Shown here: positions 45,618 through 56,604 of the stretch, in pieces
Position numbering within the stretch: position 1 is the first letter of the stretch
Layout of the letters: each line of letters opens with the position of its first letter
Origin: Prunus persica
Taxonomy: Eukaryota; Streptophyta; Magnoliopsida; Rosales; Rosaceae
Length of the DNA stretch: 64,000 nucleotides
Assembly (NCBI RefSeq): GCF_000346465.2
Contig: NC_034009.1
Location: forward strand, 39,938,370 to 40,002,369
Direction of reading: 5' to 3'
Position numbers and translations under genes: made by a program
Notes under the pieces: model-generated
What the model saw: only the letters and a program-made list of their open reading frames with translations
Database searches by the model: none
Told to the model about the DNA's origin: nothing

Positions 45618-46325
45618 GTATGTTTTCAATGCCCAAACTCCTTTCTCTGTCTTTCTTTATTTTTCTATGTTTGCTTGCACATCCAATTTCTTGAAGCTTT
45701 TTAAGTGTCTTGTGTTTCATTTTAGTTGGAAATTGGAATTGAGCAAAAGGTTATGTAAATGTCGTATATAATTTTCTTCTCTTGTAATGGGATTTTGGTT
45801 TGTCTATGTTTTGACTGGAAGCATAATCTACTATCTGATATCATTACACAAAGAATTTGTTTTATTAGAATCTCCAATAATGCAGAACACGAAAAAGATT
45901 TTTTTTTTATTTTTTATTTTTTATTTTTATAAATGTAATAATTCATTCAAGACTTTCAATTCTTTTCCTTTCGAACAAATAAAAAAAATGGTGTCTCTAT
46001 GTTAATGTGAATTAAACTTTCGTACTGATTCACATGATTAGTAGGAATTTTTCAATCAAAACTGCATTAGAATCTTCCAAGAATAATTACAAGAAACAGA
46101 GTTGACCAGAAGAGTTTTGAATGAATTTGGTGCATTCAAATCAAATTCTTAAGGCACTAGTGTGGTATGTAAGAGTTACAAGGATCAAAAGTCTTTGTGT
46201 GTTTGGTCTTATAGTTGCAATGTTTGTATTAATTTTCTCAACCATCTTGAAAATTTGTTTATTGTTGTGTCAGTGACTATCATTTCATTATCATCCATTA
46301 CGATTGACAACAACAAACACATCAG
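45618..46325 (+). other. Leader intron of DUF247 gene B
   Basis: GTATGTTTTC donor and cacatcag acceptor, six bases before the ATG at 46332. 708 bp, T-rich. Confidence 0.65.
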
Positions 46326-46331
46326 CGGAAA

Positions 46332-47648
46332 ATGGAAGGAAGCGATCAAGCTCCACATGATATTGAAAACCCCTGCATTCCATTAGTAACTTCAATGGGC
46401 GAGGAATTGGATGGCTTGTCTCCCCTCTCCTCTCTGTGTTGCATTTATAGAGTTCCTGAACGACTACGGCGTGTGAGTGAAAAGGCCTACACACCTCAGG
46501 TAGTCTCTATAGGCCCACTTCATCATGGCAAGGAAGGCCTAAAAGCCATGGAAGATCACAAAAAGAGGTACTTACAAGATTATATACGTCGGACCAGGGT
46601 AAGCCTAGCGGATTATGTACAGAAAGTAAAAGACCAAGAAGCAAAACTGCGCAGTTGTTATGCAGAAACCATTCAGGTTAGCAGTGATGAATTTGTGAGA
46701 ATCATTCTGGTGGATGCCGCCTTCATCATTGAGGTCTTGTTGAGGTATCGTTTCGATGAATTGCAGGATGAAAATGACTGCATATTTAACAAACCATATA
46801 TGTTGCAGGATGTATGGCCTGACATGCGGTTGCTTGAAAATCAGCTGCCCTTCTTCATTCTTGAGGAACTTTTTGACCCCGACAAAATCGAAGTCTCTTC
46901 TAACAATAACAATATTGAAAGGCTTTCGATACTCAACCTTTGCCACAATTTCTTCAAAAATCTAATGCATATAGAGGGAACAGATGGCAATATGGAGAAA
47001 TTATGTGCTTCTAAAGTTGAACACTTTGTAGATTTTTGTAGAAATTTGCATCTACCTCTACCATTGAAACCACATGCTAAAGGGCGACTTGAAACTCTAA
47101 ACACACCCAGCATCACAGAGTTACACAGAGCAGGAGTCAAGTTTAGGGTGGGATCACCCAAAAACTTATTCAACATAAAATTCGCTAATGGGATTCTAAA
47201 AATTCCAAAATTAGCAATAAGTGATGAGACAGAGCTTACAATCAGAAACCTCCTCGCTTTTGAACAATGCCATTGCATGGAGAATTACATAAACGATTAT
47301 GTTGTCATCATGGATCGCTTTGTGAACACCGCAAAGGATGTGGAGTTGCTTGTTAAGCATGGAATCGTCGAAAATAGTCTCGGTGACAGTAGTGAAGGGT
47401 CTACTCTGATTAACAACCTTGCGGATGGGGTCATAGTGGACCCTAATGACTTCTATTTTGCTATTCTTTGTGCAGACCTCAACAAGTACTGCAGAACGTC
47501 TTGGCACAAATGGCAGGCGAACTTGAGACAAAACTATTGCAACACACCTTGGGCAACTATTTCAATTGCTGCGGCTATTTTTCTCCTCATACTCACTTTT
47601 ATACAAACAGTGTGCTCTGTTATCTCTGCTCTGCCTTCTAAGCGTTGA
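46332..47648 (+). CDS. DUF247 (UPF0481) protein B, 438 aa, intact
   Basis: Single coding exon with the full DUF247 layout: LSSLCCIYRVPERLRR near residue 33, YTPQVVSIGPLHHGKEGLKAME near 53, ILVDAAFIIEVLLRY near 128, WPDMRLLENQLPFFILEELF near 160, ITELHRAGVKFRVGSPKN near 258, LLAFEQCHCMENYINDYV near 310, FVNTAKDVELLVKHGIV near 335, and a C-terminal helix (ISIAAAIFLLILTFI) near 410-424. Length is normal. The start is preceded by a leader intron. The C-terminal hydrophobic segment suggests membrane anchoring with most of the protein outside the helix. It is about the same length as gene A and clearly a tandem paralogue. The family has no known enzymatic activity; the role of this copy is unknown. 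Confidence 0.93.
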   Translation: MEGSDQAPHDIENPCIPLVTSMGEELDGLSPLSSLCCIYRVPERLRRVSEKAYTPQVVSIGPLHHGKEGLKAMEDHKKRYLQDYIRRTRVSLADYVQKVKDQEAKLRSCYAETIQVSSDEFVRIILVDAAFIIEVLLRYRFDELQDENDCIFNKPYMLQDVWPDMRLLENQLPFFILEELFDPDKIEVSSNNNNIERLSILNLCHNFFKNLMHIEGTDGNMEKLCASKVEHFVDFCRNLHLPLPLKPHAKGRLETLNTPSITELHRAGVKFRVGSPKNLFNIKFANGILKIPKLAISDETELTIRNLLAFEQCHCMENYINDYVVIMDRFVNTAKDVELLVKHGIVENSLGDSSEGSTLINNLADGVIVDPNDFYFAILCADLNKYCRTSWHKWQANLRQNYCNTPWATISIAAAIFLLILTFIQTVCSVISALPSKR

Positions 47649-49499
47649 GAGTAAGTCTCCTCTTAGCCGTTTTCCCCTTGTCATTTCCTTTTGGTCCTCC
47701 GCATGACACGAGCTGGGTTTGTCACCAGCCTAGAGGTGCAAGAGAGCTGGAGAAAGAAAAAGTTAGTGTATATGTAGAAAATATAGCCTCTGTTAGTGAA
47801 AGTGAGCTGTGCATGTAGAGTGATGGAAGCAATGTGGTTGTTTTATTTGTTTCTCCATGCTTGTTCGGTATGAAACTGTTCAAATTTTATAACTTTATTG
47901 TTAATCCGAGAGCTGTTATGTTGGGTACTCCAATGTAACAAATCATTGAAAATCTCATGTCGGTAGATACTAGTCTTTAATCTAAGACATCCTTTGTCAA
48001 TGGAGGTTTTGTGCAAAAACTATTTTATACACATATTTTATACCCTAAGTGAAGCCCCTATTTTATACCCTAAGTGAAGCCCCTATTTTATACACATGAA
48101 AAACAATTTTTGATCTTCAAAAAAAGCAATGCATATTCGAAATATAACTGAAAAAAAGTGTATTGTCTATGATTTTATTTTTGTATTTTAGGTGCATACA
48201 ATTGGATCTAAAATTGCCACATAACTATCATAAACTTAGAAGCCATATAATTACGCTTACGAAATATGCTAGCGTGCGTCGCATGTGGGCATGTGTCACC
48301 CTATTACCATACTGTATGTCCTGGACGGTAGATGACTGGACCTTTGCCTCCGACCAAAATATACATATATTTTCCTCCTTTTCTTGAGCTTTATAAGCGT
48401 CCAACTCCATTCATAGTTGATTTCGAACCAAAACAAAGAATTCATAATTGATTTATTATTTTTCCAACTATATGCACAAGGACCTATAGCCTTTTCGAGT
48501 GTATAATTAATTAGCATGAAGAAAAGGATAGAATTCTTTTCTTGCAGACCCATACATAAATGTAGATTCGATACATTTACGCAGTCCACCCGCACCAAAA
48601 GATTGCAAAAAGTTCACAATATTTTTAAATGTAGATTCGATACTTTAATTGATTGCTATGAAAACCTTCTCTGGTGAGGCATTAGTGGTCTTCAGCTCTT
48701 CACCTTGGCATTGGTGGGTGAAGTCACACCACATCCCCTACCCTCGGGTTTAGTAGAGTCTCCCGACCACAAAGGTTGGGCAGCGCAAGCAAACCAGAAA
48801 AATTATAGTTTTGGGAGCTTCTAATTTATTTTATTTTTTTACACTAAACAAACACAGTTGATTTAAGTAGAAATCAATTTAGTCCTTTAGCCAAGCTTGA
48901 TGGTAAAGTGGGGCCAATCACACAGTCCATATCCACCCCTTGGAATCTCCATAACCCCCAAAAAAGTTTCAAAAAAAAATTTTTACAAATAATTTGAAAT
49001 GTTTGATAATGAATGTACACAAATTATAGCTCTGGGAGCTTCTAATTTTTACACTCTATAGCAACCAAAAAAAAAAAAACCCAGTTAATTTAAGTAGAAC
49101 TCAATGAAGTGCTTTATTTCACTAAGCCAAGCTTGACGGTGAAGAACTGATCAACTAACATTTCTTTTGCAGGTTCTGAAAGAAAAAGTAGAGAGGAAAA
49201 AGAAAACGTTGCTTTTCTGCTTTTATTATTATTTGAACCAATTAAACCGGGGTTGCATAAGCGCTTCTATTATAAAAATGTTGAAATCTTCATAAGAAAT
49301 CCAAGTGCCTCCTGGTAAAACAATTGGGAGTGCTAGCTTATTTAGAAAGCGCTTCTAAAGGTTTAAGCCAAATACTGTCATAAGCGCTTTTGGTTGTTAA
49401 AAAAGCACTTTGAGCTATTCTAGAAGCATTCACAAACATGCCCTGGCTATCTATGGACTTCTCCTTTTTATACCCTTGGGAGAGCTACGAACCCACTAA
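47649..49499. other. Intergenic DNA downstream of DUF247 B
   Basis: No gene. A two-copy tandem repeat built on 'cctaagtgaagcccctattt' is at 48030-48095. 49250-49440 contains 'agcgcttct' and 'aagcgctttt' motifs in both orientations, resembling a hAT-like MITE. Confidence 0.45.
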
Positions 49500-49728
49500 T
49501 TTATAATAAGTAAATTTAGGTTTTACCCATAAAAAAACTTTCACTTTTGGAAAAAGCCAAAGCTTTTTCAAAAAAGACAGAAAAACCTCTCAACTTTCAA
49601 ACCAAAGACATGCAAATGTAAAGGATTCCTTAGGAAATCAAAAAAAAAAATAAGGGCAATTTTGTCTATTTTGGCTTCTTTTAAAAATTTTCTCTCTCCT
49701 TTGGGCTTTTCCAAAGTCTCCCCTAATT
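49500..49728. repeat. Dispersed repeat, copy 2
   Basis: Partner of 44850-45075, same orientation. Confidence 0.85.
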
Positions 49729-49806
49729 AATACAACATGCCAAGCCTTAGAAAGGTAAAGCCAGGTTAAGCATAACATGAACAGTGAAAACCAGGTTTCA
49801 CTACAT

Positions 49807-49884
49807 ATGGATGTCATTGCAGCTGTTGTTCTTCTCATACTCACTATCATGCTGTCTGCCTGCTCTGTTGTCTCTGTTACTTAA
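49807..49884 (+). pseudogene. C-terminal remnant of a DUF247 gene
   Basis: 26 codons ending in TAA: VIAAVVLLILTI then SACSVVSV, the C-terminal membrane helix of DUF247 genes A and B (compare VIAAVVLLTHTL and TVCSVISA). Upstream coding DNA is absent; instead the dispersed repeat at 49500-49728 precedes it. Confidence 0.75.
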
Positions 49885-50678
49885 CTTAATGTTAAAGTAT
49901 TTTAGAGATCGATTCAACCAATGTTGTGCCTATTGTTTTCTTATAGTTCGTTTGTGTGAGTGGTGGTGGTATTCAAATTATTTGTTTGATGTAAGACTAA
50001 ATATATAATTTTTAACAAATGTATCAGGGGTAATTCCCTTCGCACTGAGAGTTTGAATAGCTTATTTATATACAAACAGAAGAACCTCCACTTCCCTAGT
50101 TTATTTCTTTTGACTCTGTGGACCATTCCTCGAAAGATGATTCTCGATCCTGTTCGTAAAAAAATTTCTATTTTTAGTTTAAATTTTTTTTATAGGTTTA
50201 CCATAATCTTTTTTAAATTTATTACTTAAATAGTGGTAGTGGACATTGAACAACCGGGAGCAATTTACTTATGATACTTAGTTGACATTCATAAAAAGTA
50301 TCTAATGAATTATGAGTTCAATACATCTAAATTTTAAATCAGTAAAATATTTAAATATTCACTAAAGAAATAATAATTAAAACATAATTACTAATTAAAG
50401 TAATTAAAAACGGCTAAGGTATTACTTATTAAATTAAAGAAGTTGGCCAAAAAACAAAAGTAAAGGAACATATTTTATATTTTTAAAATTTAAAGATAAA
50501 AATAAAATAAAATAAACCAAAACAACCTCTCTCGACAAAATTTCGTCGGCACAAGTTTATACCGGCAATATTTGCCGAATTAGACCTCTCTCGACGAAAC
50601 TCACCTCTGCTGACGAAATTGCGTTGGGAGAAATCTAATTAGGTAAAAAGTTGCATGCATATACCCGTGCCAACTAAG
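49885..50678. repeat. DUF247-remnant flank with a duplicated segment
   Basis: 49988-50130 is repeated at 53598-53735 ('gtatcaggggtaattccc' and 'acctccacttccctagttt'), and 50330-50375 at 53794-53834. 50527-50640 carries short inverted text such as 'cgacaaaatttcgtcg', perhaps an eroded transposon end. No gene. Confidence 0.65.
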
Positions 50679-50942
50679 TGTAACATCCCACATCGACCAA
50701 CGGAAAGGGGGTGATGTGCCTTATATGTACATGCCCGTCTCTATCTAGCACGAGGCCTTTTGGGAGCTCACTGGGTTCGAAGTCATGGGAACTCCGAAGT
50801 TAAGCGAGTTGGGGCTAGAGCAATCCCAAGATGGGTGACCCACTTGGAAGTTGCTCGTGAGTTCCCAGAAACAAAACCGTGAGGGCGGAGGCCTAAAGCT
50901 GACAATATCGTGCTACGGCGGAGCCGATCCCAGAATGTGACA
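50679..50942 (+). mobile_element. Cassandra LTR, plus orientation
   Basis: 264 bp from TGTAACATCCC to AATGTGACA, with a well-kept 5S-like region ('gaactccgaagttaagcg' at 50788-50805, then gatgggtgacccac). No partner LTR or target duplication; a gypsy gag fragment follows. Confidence 0.92.
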
Positions 50943-51131
50943 ATATCGTGCTTATCACTGGTGGAAGACAGTCCGCAGACGGTATGCTAACCCTGTTCCC
51001 TTACTTGGGAAGAGTTTCAGAGGGTATTCTTCGATCAGTTCTACCCGCATTCTTACAAGAATGTGAAGAAGTCTGAGTTCTTGCATTTGAAACAGGGACA
51101 GATGTTAGCACTGGAATATAAGCATAAATTA
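50943..51131 (+). pseudogene. Gypsy gag fragment between Cassandra pieces
   Basis: 51006-51131 reads in one frame W-EEFQRVFFDQFYPHSYKN then SEFLHLKQGQMLALEYKHK, the conserved core of Ty3-gypsy (chromovirus-type) gag. No start, stop or LTR of that element is nearby. It sits between a plus-strand Cassandra LTR and a minus-strand Cassandra element, so it was probably joined by rearrangement. Confidence 0.8.
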
Positions 51132-51624
51132 GGATTTCTCTAGCCCAAACTCGCTTAACTTTAGAGTTTCCATGACTCTGAAGCTAGTGAGCTTCCAAAA
51201 GGTCTCATGCTAGATGGAGGCGGCATGTACGTATAAAGCATATCACTCTATCTCCGTTGGTTGATGTGGGATGTTACACTTCACCCCCGTTAGTGGCTCG
51301 ACGTCCTCTTCAGCACACTCGCACCACACAGCAGAGCAGCTCTAATACCAAATTGTCACATCCCGGGATCGGCTATGCCGTAGCACGATATTATCCGTTT
51401 TGGGCCCCTCCTCTCTGCCCTCACGGCTTTATTTCTGGGAACTCACGAGCAACTTCCTAGTGGGTCACCCATCCTAGGATTGCTCTAGCCCCAACTCGCT
51501 TAACTTCGGAGTTCCCATGACTCCGAATCCAGTGAGCTCTCAAAAGGCCTTGTGCAAGATGGGGCCGGGCATATACATATAAAGCACATCACCCCCTCTC
51601 TATTGATCGATGTGGGATGTTACA
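51130..51624 (-). mobile_element. Cassandra element, one LTR truncated
   Basis: Minus orientation: complete LTR 51354-51624, interior 51278-51353 with primer-site complement gctctaatacca (51339-51350, one change), and a partial second LTR 51130-51277 cut in the 5S-like region. The complete LTR abuts the FAR1-related pseudogene. Confidence 0.92.
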
Positions 51625-52880
51625 ATATGTCACAATTATAAATAGGAACCCAAGAAGAACATATATCATATAAACTATTCAACCAGTCATCATTAGCCAA
51701 TTCACATTCTTTCATCAATTCCTTCCACTTTTCTTCAAATTCCTCTATCTTGTATGTTGACAGAATACATTTCTTCATCTGAATTTTGAATTTGGACTTC
51801 GTGAAGTACACATGTGACAATTTTTCTACAAACTTCTTCTTAATATGCCAGAGGCATAACCGATGGCGAGTGTTAGGAAAAATCTTGACAATTGCTCCTT
51901 TCGTTGCCAAGTCTTGGTCAGTAATAATGGAAACTAGATGACGTCCTCCCATTGCTTCAAGCCATGTCTCAAACAACCACAAAATGTCACTTCTGTCTCA
52001 TCTTGTAAAAGTGCACATCCAAATTGTATTGATTGCAAATGGTGGTTTACTCCTGTGAATGGTGCAAATGGCATATCATACTTGTTTGTCCTATAGGTTG
52101 TGTCAAATGTGACTACATCTCCAAAAAGTGGTACGCCATGCATGATCAAGCATCCACCCAAAAGAAATTAGCTGCCCTTCCGTTTTCATCACATTGAATG
52201 GCATAAAAAAAAAATTGAGGATTCTTAGCTTGCTTCTTCCTAAAGTAAGTAAGGACTGGTTGTGCATCACCTCCATCCAGTTGTCTATGCCGGACATTTC
52301 TCAAGTGGTTATAACAATCTCTATTGTTAAAACCAATATGCAATTGGCAAATTTTCTTCATGAAATGTTTCAGTCAGAATTTTAGCTGTTTTCGGCATAA
52401 CCCTATTTGACTTCATTTTTATTCTTCTTTCCGGTGTAACTAGCTTGTGATTGTGAGAGTCTTGGAAACTTGAAACTTTCCATTTGTTTGACCATCTATC
52501 AAGCTTAATTCTCATACTTGCTTTGCATCCACATTTCACCGTATAACAATTTTTACCCGTTCTCTTCATATTCTCAATCTCACTTATGTCTCTCTCATCA
52601 TTCTCTTCTGAAGCCTTCTGTGATGTATTTTTGGGCACATATTTTCCTTCATGTGCACAAACAAATTATCTACTCGTTACCTCATCTAAACGCCTTCTTG
52701 TCTTGGAGGAAGATCAAGTTCTAATCCAGAATCCCTCTTGCCGGCCATACTCTTCATAATAGTTTCTTGCTTCTTCCATTCTGTCAAATACCATCCCTGT
52801 ATATGGTGCTTTTAATTGTGTCACTTTCTTTTTTGGAGTACTTGTTTCACCATTCTCCACTTGAATTATCTCCTCTACCT
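51625..52880 (-). pseudogene. FAR1/FHY3-related pseudogene
   Basis: Minus-strand pieces in order: VTQLKAPYTGMVFDRMEEA and YYEEYGRQEGFWIR near 52820-52720 (start of the FAR1 DNA-binding domain), KCGCKASMRIKLDRWSNKW with SFQDSHNHKLV (52540-52430), [20 protein letters not shown] (52240-52170), [20 protein letters not shown] (52125-52060), and [13 protein letters not shown] with LCLWHIKKKF (51950-51830), the MULE-derived transposase core. The frames change at least four times, a stop follows the first block, and the zinc SWIM end is missing where Cassandra begins. FAR1-family proteins are transposase-derived transcription factors in light signalling; this copy is not functional. Confidence 0.88.
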
Positions 52881-54144
52881 ATTGAACATATTTATCATTC
52901 TTAACGATGCAACTTAGAAAAATATTGTACATATGTTAATAAGATATATATGAAAATGAAGAATATGATTATCTCTGCATCAAAATATTAATGCAAGATG
53001 AAATATAATTGAATAAACTTTCATATTGATTTTAAAATTTAATTCTTATGTTAAAAGACAATCATTAATGGCACTACGAATTATTTTTTAACATAAGAAT
53101 TCTTAATGGCCCAATAATTCAGCAATCCTAACATCGTATAAACTTTCATATAACATCGTATTTATAAATATATAAAAAAAATTGCAATCCTAATTGTCTA
53201 CAGGAAGAGCTACAACAAAGATAAAAAAATCTCAGATGAAAGTAACATACCAAAGATATGCACTAAGAGTTGGAGGAAATATCTTGTGTGCGCTCCAACA
53301 TTTTGATGAGGCAATATTGTATTCAGATATGAGAAATTGCTTTGACATAAAAGAACTATACTGAAGATGAATTCATGGTTGCGTATATGCTGTGCATGAA
53401 GAAGAATAAACTGAAAAGAGTCCTTATTAGACCTTAATAAATATTTGAGATTAAAGAGGAGAGAGAGAGAGAGAGAGAGGCGTGCGAATGTGATTGTGGT
53501 TTGGGTATTTAGTTTTTGGTGAAATTTTTTATTTATTAGATCCTAATAAATATTTGAGATTAAAGAAGCAGGAGAGATCCTAATAAATATATTTGTTTGA
53601 TGTAAGACCAAATATATAATTTTTAACAAATGTATCAGGGGTAACTCCCTTCGCACTGAGAGTTTGAATCGCTCATTTATATACAAACAAAAGAACCTCC
53701 ACTTCCCTAGTTTATTTATTTTGGCTCTGTGGAGCGTACTTCTAAGTAATTTTCATAGGCACAAGCCATCACTCTTTTTTTTTTTTTTTTTTTAAATCAG
53801 TAAAATATTTAAATATTCACTAAAGAAATAAGGACAAGGACACTGTTACTGTGCTGCTGTTACTGTTACTGTGCTGCTGCTGGAAAAAGGACAAGGACTT
53901 CACATGTTGCTTTCGTCTTTTGCGGAGGAGAGAGACCTAGGACTTGCATGTCTTAGATATTTAAGATAAGGGGCTTTTGTGCCATTTTGAAATTACTTTG
54001 GGTGTTTTTGAAAGCGGCTTGTTTCTTTTGGGTTTCTCACTAAATTTCACTTTAGAGGGAATAAGGGAAATAATAATAATAATAGTACAGACCTTATTAG
54101 CAACAGGGTTACAAACTTCTTCTACAACACACACCAACATGAAT
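52881..54144. other. Intergenic DNA with a GA microsatellite
   Basis: No gene. A (GA)n run is at 53458-53479. 53598-53735 and 53794-53834 are copies of 49988-50130 and 50330-50375. An 18-base T-run is at 53776-53793. A small repeat, 'tgttactgtgctgctg', is near 53845-53880. Confidence 0.5.
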
Positions 54145-55550
54145 CTAGCCCAGATCCACTCTTTTACATACTTGAAAACAAAACAAAAAACAAGATAGGG
54201 AGAAAATGGCTACAGAGAGACTTACTGCTAATACTTGATCAATAACAGAGATAATAGAGCACACTGTTTGTATGACAGTGAGTATCAGAAGAATAACAGC
54301 TGCAAAGAGAGAAATAGCTGCCCAAGGTGTGTTGAAATACTTTTGTCTCAAATTTGCCTTCCATCTGTTCGTGGTCTTCTTGCAGTACTCGTTTAGTTTG
54401 CCAGCAAGATCACCAAAATAGTAGTTTTCGTGGTTCGGAGCAACTTTACTGCAAAGCTTGTTAATCATAATGGAAACCTTATTGTTGTCACCTAGCGTGT
54501 TTACAACAATTCTATTCTCAACAAGCAACTCTACATCCTTTGGAGTGTTTACAAATTTATCCAGGATGAAAACATAATCGCTTATGTATTTATCCACGCA
54601 ATGGCATTGTTCAAAGGCAATGAGATTTCTATGTGTAAGCTCTGTGTAATCATGTATTTCAATTTTTTGGAATTTCCAAGGTGTTTTTCTTGAACTGTAT
54701 ATCGAATAAGTTCTTGCTTGATCCCACGTTAAACTTAACTCCGGCCTGGTGTAGTTTTGTCATGCTGGGTGTACCTTGGAGCCCTCCATTTTTCTTTTCT
54801 TTTGGCAGATGTAAAGTTCTAATAAAATCAACAAAATGTAAAGGTTTTTTAGGATCAGGAGGCATAAAAGACTTACGGAAGGCTGGTGAGTTCTCCAAGT
54901 TTTCTAAACGCAGTGCCTGTTGGAAGAACCTGTAAGAGAGTTCAATTATTGAAGGCTCCCCAGTCTGAGCACCTGTGAGATTGTAAAGATCCTCGAGAAT
55001 GAAAAATGGCAGCTGATTTTCGAGCATAAGCATGTCAGGCAATATATTTTGTAGCACCATGGTTTTTTAAATATCCAAGCATTATCATCCTGCAATTTTT
55101 CTTCCTGAAATTTTTCTTCGGATTTATTCCTCAACAATAGCTCAATGACAAAGGCGGCATCAACTAGAATGATATTCACAAAAGCAGCAATGTTAAACTT
55201 CTTAGTGTCTTCATAATAATGACGGAGATCACCTTCTCTCTCCTTTATTTTCTCTAAATAATCCTTCAATCCTACTACTTTAGTCCGATCAAGAAAACAT
55301 TTTAGGTACCTGAGTTTGTGATCTTCCATGGCTTCTAAGTTTTTGCTGCCATGGTGAAGTGGGCCTATTTAACTACTTGTGGTGTGTAGGCCTTTAGTTT
55401 TACGTTCTGTAGTCGCTCAGGCACCCTGTAGATACAGCAGGCAGGGGACAGGGCACGCAAGTTTGTCAACTGATTTTCCATGGAAGTTGCTTGGTTTTCT
55501 ATGTCAAAAGAAGCTTCATTGCTGCTTTCTTCCACTTTCTTCCTCCCCAT
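54145..55550 (-). pseudogene. DUF247 (UPF0481) gene C, decayed
   Basis: Minus-strand DUF247 in four frames: 55550-55365 (LSPACCIYRVPERLQN, YTPQVV), 55329-54946 (MEDHKLRYLKCFLDRTK, ILVDAAFVIELLLRN), 55060-54659 (PDMLMLENQLPFFILEDLY, MTKLHQAGVKFNVGSSKN) and 54597-54145 (DKYISDYVFILDKFV, then helix LFAAVILLILTVI). The three frame changes fall at T-runs near 55368, 55063-55068 and 54663-54668 (A-runs on the coding strand). Otherwise the protein is recognisable along its whole length. Either a pseudogene with homopolymer slips or an intact gene damaged by sequencing error. It faces genes A and B and is more diverged than they are from each other. Confidence 0.88.
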
Positions 55551-55759
55551 TATGTGTTGTTCTGATTGTAAGCGACGAGGATGGTGATGATTCTAGACAC
55601 CATAATCAACAAATGTTTCAATCATAATTGACATTTCAAGATGCTCCGACAAAAAATTAGAAAACATTCATCACAAAATGCGAACTCATACAATAGATGG
55701 GATGAGAAGATCCACACATTGCAATCATACAATCCAATTGCACAGGGATTAGTCCCTAT

Positions 55760-55833
<74 letters not shown>

Positions 55834-56066
55834 AAGATTTTCATATCGATAACATCTTATTGCAAGGGAATTGTACACCAAGTAGTGAAGAACAGAAATT
55901 CATATTCTTTCAATCAAAATGTACAAATTTCGAAAATGTTTGTTTGTTTTATTTTTTGGGGAAAAAAATCTGTGCATGTTATATGTAGACCTAAGGTGAA
56001 AACAGACCAGATTTTTACGCCATTTTTCATGAGGTTTAAGTTTGTGATGTATATATTTATCTCAAG
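55551..56066. other. Upstream region of DUF247 C with TC microsatellite
   Basis: Contains the (TC)n tract at 55763-55830. 55838-55935 resembles 59085-59160 ('catcttattgcaagggaatt', then 'catattctttcaatcaaaa'). 55987-56040 resembles 19362-19410. No gene. Confidence 0.5.
55763..55830. repeat. (TC)n microsatellite
   Basis: About 34 TC units, probably length-variable. Confidence 0.95.
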
Positions 56067-56521
56067 TGTAACATCTCACATCGATCAATGGAGAGGAGGT
56101 GATGTGTCTTATATGTATATGCTCGCCTCCATCTAGTACTGGGCTTTTGGGAGCTCACTAGCTTCGGAGTCATGGGAACTCCGAAGTTAAGCGAGTTGGC
56201 GCTAAAGCAATCCTAGGATAGGTGACTCATTAGGAAGTTGCTCGTGAGTTCTCAAAAACAAAACTGTGAGGGCAGAGAAGGGGGCTCAAAGCAGCCAATA
56301 TTGTGCTACGGCGGAGCCGATCCTGGGATGTGACAATTTGGTATCAGAGCCACACTGCCATGTGGTGCCAGTATGCCGACAAAGACGTCGGGCCCTTGAG
56401 AGGGGTGGATTGTAACATCTCACATCGACCAACAAAGAGGGGGTGATGTGCCTTATATTTATATGCCCGCCTCCATCTAGCACGAGGCCTTTTAGGAGCT
56501 CACTGGCTTCAGAGTCATAGG
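56067..56521 (+). mobile_element. Cassandra element, 3' LTR truncated
   Basis: 5' LTR 56067-56335 (269 bp, TGTAACATCTC to GATGTGACA), primer site TGGTATCAGAGC at 56339-56350 (exact), 75-bp interior ending in a purine tract (gagaggggtggat), and 3' LTR from 56411, broken at about 56521 in the 5S-like region. The clearest plus-strand view of Cassandra structure in the window. Confidence 0.95.
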
Positions 56522-56604
56522 ACCACCATCCCAAGTTCAATATACAACCCAACAACCATCTTAGCCATCTTCTCATTGATCTTCCACCCAGCATATAACA
56601 CTAT
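56522..56604 (-). other. Possible short coding remnant of unknown family
   Basis: On the minus strand the DNA flanking the LTR element, joined across its target site (58708-58740 and 56604-56522), reads without a stop as an amphipathic segment with LYAGWKINEKMAKMVVGLY. Family not recognised; it may be chance. Confidence 0.2.

Noticed and set aside
50760..50880. 5S rRNA gene
   Set aside because: The match to 5S rRNA is limited to the internal promoter region and is embedded in an LTR flanked by tRNA-Met primer sites in sister copies. It is Cassandra, not an rDNA repeat.
51625..52880. Functional FAR1/FHY3 transcription factor
   Set aside because: Several frame changes, an early stop, and loss of the C-terminal part at the Cassandra junction.
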